A DNA stretch of 64,000 nt from Sediminicola luteus (GTDB lineage: Bacteria > Bacteroidota > Bacteroidia > Flavobacteriales > Flavobacteriaceae), in contig NZ_NBWU01000001.1 of NCBI RefSeq assembly GCF_002514735.1, forward strand, positions 1,054,001 to 1,118,000. The letters run 5' to 3'. The notes beneath the pieces were generated by a model. It made no database searches, was not told the DNA's origin, and worked only from the letters and a program-made list of their open reading frames with translations. The translations under genes were made by a program, and so were the position numbers. Shown piece by piece: positions 62,933 through 64,000 of the stretch (the stretch's first letter is position 1; every line of letters begins with the position of its first letter).

Positions 62933-64000
62933 CTAGTTTTTAAGTTTTGCCCAAGTATCTCGAAGTCCTACCGTCTTATTAAAAACCAATTGGTCTTTTT
63001 TAGAATCGGTATCCAGAACAAAATAACCCATTCGTTGAAACTGGACTTGTTTGCCGATTTCGAGATCCAGAAGGGCAGGTTCGCAATATCCGGTTACGGT
63101 TTCCAAAGAATCCGGGTTAACGTAATCCATAAAATCAACCTCCTTATCACCATCTGGGTTTTCATGACTGAACAATCGGTCATAAATACGAACCTCGGCT
63201 TTTACGGCATGATCCGTGCTCACCCAATGTAAGGTTCCTTTTACTTTACGCAAACTCTCTGGTGTTCCACTACCACTCTTGCTTAAGGGGTCGTAGGTAC
63301 AATTTACTTGGGTTATATTACCTTCGGCATCCTTTTCACAGCTTTCGGCTTTAATAATATAGCCATTCTTTAAGCGTACCTCTCCCCCTAACTTTAAACG
63401 AAAGAACTTTCTATTGGCCTCCTCCCTAAAATCGGCCTTTTCAATAAATATTTCACGACTTAAAGGCAGCTTTCGGCTTCCAGCATCGGTATCTTCCGGA
63501 TTATTCTCGGCTTCCAACCATTCTGTTTCGCCTTCCGGATAATTGGTTATGACCACCTTTAAAGGATCTAAAACCGCCATATACCTATCGGCTACTTTGT
63601 TCAGGTGATCCCTTACATGAAATTCCAGCAAAGAAACATCTACTACATTCTCGCGCTTGGCAATTCCAATAGTATCGGCAAAATTACGGATGGCTTCTGG
63701 CGGATAGCCCCTTCTGCGCATACCACTAATGGTGGGCATACGCGGATCGTCCCATCCGGTGACCACACCGTCTTCGACCAAACGGGCCAACTTACGTTTG
63801 CTAACTACGGTATGGCTTAAATTCCTACGGGCAAACTCACGTTGTTTAGGTCGTAATTTATCAGAAGATACCAATTGGTTCAAAAACCAATCATACAACT
63901 CCCTATGCGGTAAAAATTCCAGGGTACATAAACTATGCGAAATCTGTTCTAGGTAATCACTTTCGCCATGAGTCCAATCGTACATGGGGTAAATACACCA
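62933..64000 (-). CDS. glnS: Glutamine-tRNA ligase, C-terminal part (cut by the window end)
   Basis: About 355 residues of the class I enzyme are present and the frame is open to the window edge, so the N-terminal HIGH motif lies outside. YPMYDWTHGESDYLEQISHSLCTLEF, the KMSKS-type VVSKRKLARLVEDG and RRRGYPPEAIRNFADTIG are GlnRS signatures. The C-terminal anticodon-binding beta-barrel domains (~120-350 of the visible part) follow, with GTLHWVSTDHAVKAEVRIYDRLF. It is one of a convergent pair with the SPFH gene. Confidence 0.96.
   Translation of the reverse strand, partial: WCIYPMYDWTHGESDYLEQISHSLCTLEFLPHRELYDWFLNQLVSSDKLRPKQREFARRNLSHTVVSKRKLARLVEDGVVTGWDDPRMPTISGMRRRGYPPEAIRNFADTIGIAKRENVVDVSLLEFHVRDHLNKVADRYMAVLDPLKVVITNYPEGETEWLEAENNPEDTDAGSRKLPLSREIFIEKADFREEANRKFFRLKLGGEVRLKNGYIIKAESCEKDAEGNITQVNCTYDPLSKSGSGTPESLRKVKGTLHWVSTDHAVKAEVRIYDRLFSHENPDGDKEVDFMDYVNPDSLETVTGYCEPALLDLEIGKQVQFQRMGYFVLDTDSKKDQLVFNKTVGLRDTWAKLKN

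Noticed and set aside
62933-64000. Truncated glutaminyl-tRNA synthetase as a pseudogene
   Set aside because: The frame is open to the end of the window; the truncation is caused by the window edge.

Overview
The window looks like a chromosomal segment from a Bacteroidota bacterium of the family Flavobacteriaceae, probably marine. This rests on several lineage-typical families (DUF4254, DUF6427, DUF6341, DUF4837, DUF4175 and DUF6909-like proteins, GH97, SdpI-like, PorE-like OmpA), on promoters of the Bacteroidota form TTG-N19/20-TAnnTTTG, on near absence of Shine-Dalgarno sites, and on parS-like palindromes of the form TGTTCCACGTGGAACA. No tRNA, rRNA, prophage or CRISPR array was recognised.

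Layout. 1-4.3 kb (+): haem genes hemD, hemE, a membrane protein and hemF. Two of these are fused in frame to domains derived from mobile or selfish genes: a DUF559 nuclease on HemD, and a REP-associated HUH transposase on HemF. 4.6-9.7 kb: a small coiled-coil membrane protein, a heptosyltransferase-like GT9 with DUF4254 and DUF6427 partners, DUF6341 and purD. 9.7-35.5 kb (-): one long surface-polysaccharide region. In transcription order it reads M23 peptidase, GH3-family protein, DUF6909-like protein, Wzz, rmlBACD (dTDP-L-rhamnose), pseB-pseC-pseF-pseH-formyltransferase-pseI (a pseudaminic-acid-type sugar), a capsule-type transferase, an asparagine-synthase-like protein, an acyltransferase, two Wzy/ligase-like membrane proteins around a beta-helix protein, a Wzx-type flippase, GT4, the initiating phosphoglycosyltransferase and UDP-xylose synthase. 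The part from about 12 to 27 kb is visibly AT-richer than its flanks and its genes are tightly overlapped, as expected of an exchanged strain-specific cassette.

35.7-45.3 kb: tatA, a PorE-like OmpA protein, a well-bounded candidate small RNA (about 38.54-38.68 kb), DUF4837, a LysM lytic transglycosylase, pgk, holB and a DoxX-like protein. 45.5-48.5 kb: a BlaI/BlaR1-type regulator-protease pair with two palindromic operators, followed by two related secreted proteins, one of them His-rich. 48.7-53 kb: GH97, an OmpH lipoprotein, a methyltransferase and a lipoprotein.

53-60 kb: a gene-free kilobase with three copies of a 22-bp motif, then mnmG flanked by two parS-like palindromes, ybeY, and a DUF4175 protein with a Gly-Gln repeat tract. 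Together with the strong minus-strand bias from 4.6 to 60 kb, this suggests an origin-proximal position. 60-64 kb: gltX, an SPFH-domain protein and the 3' part of glnS.

Most notable: two independent domain captures that removed the native start codons of HemD and HemF; a pseudaminic acid cassette with a formyltransferase but no visible pseG; a structured RNA with its own promoter and terminator; a BlaI-regulated His-rich secreted module; and the parS/direct-repeat region around mnmG.
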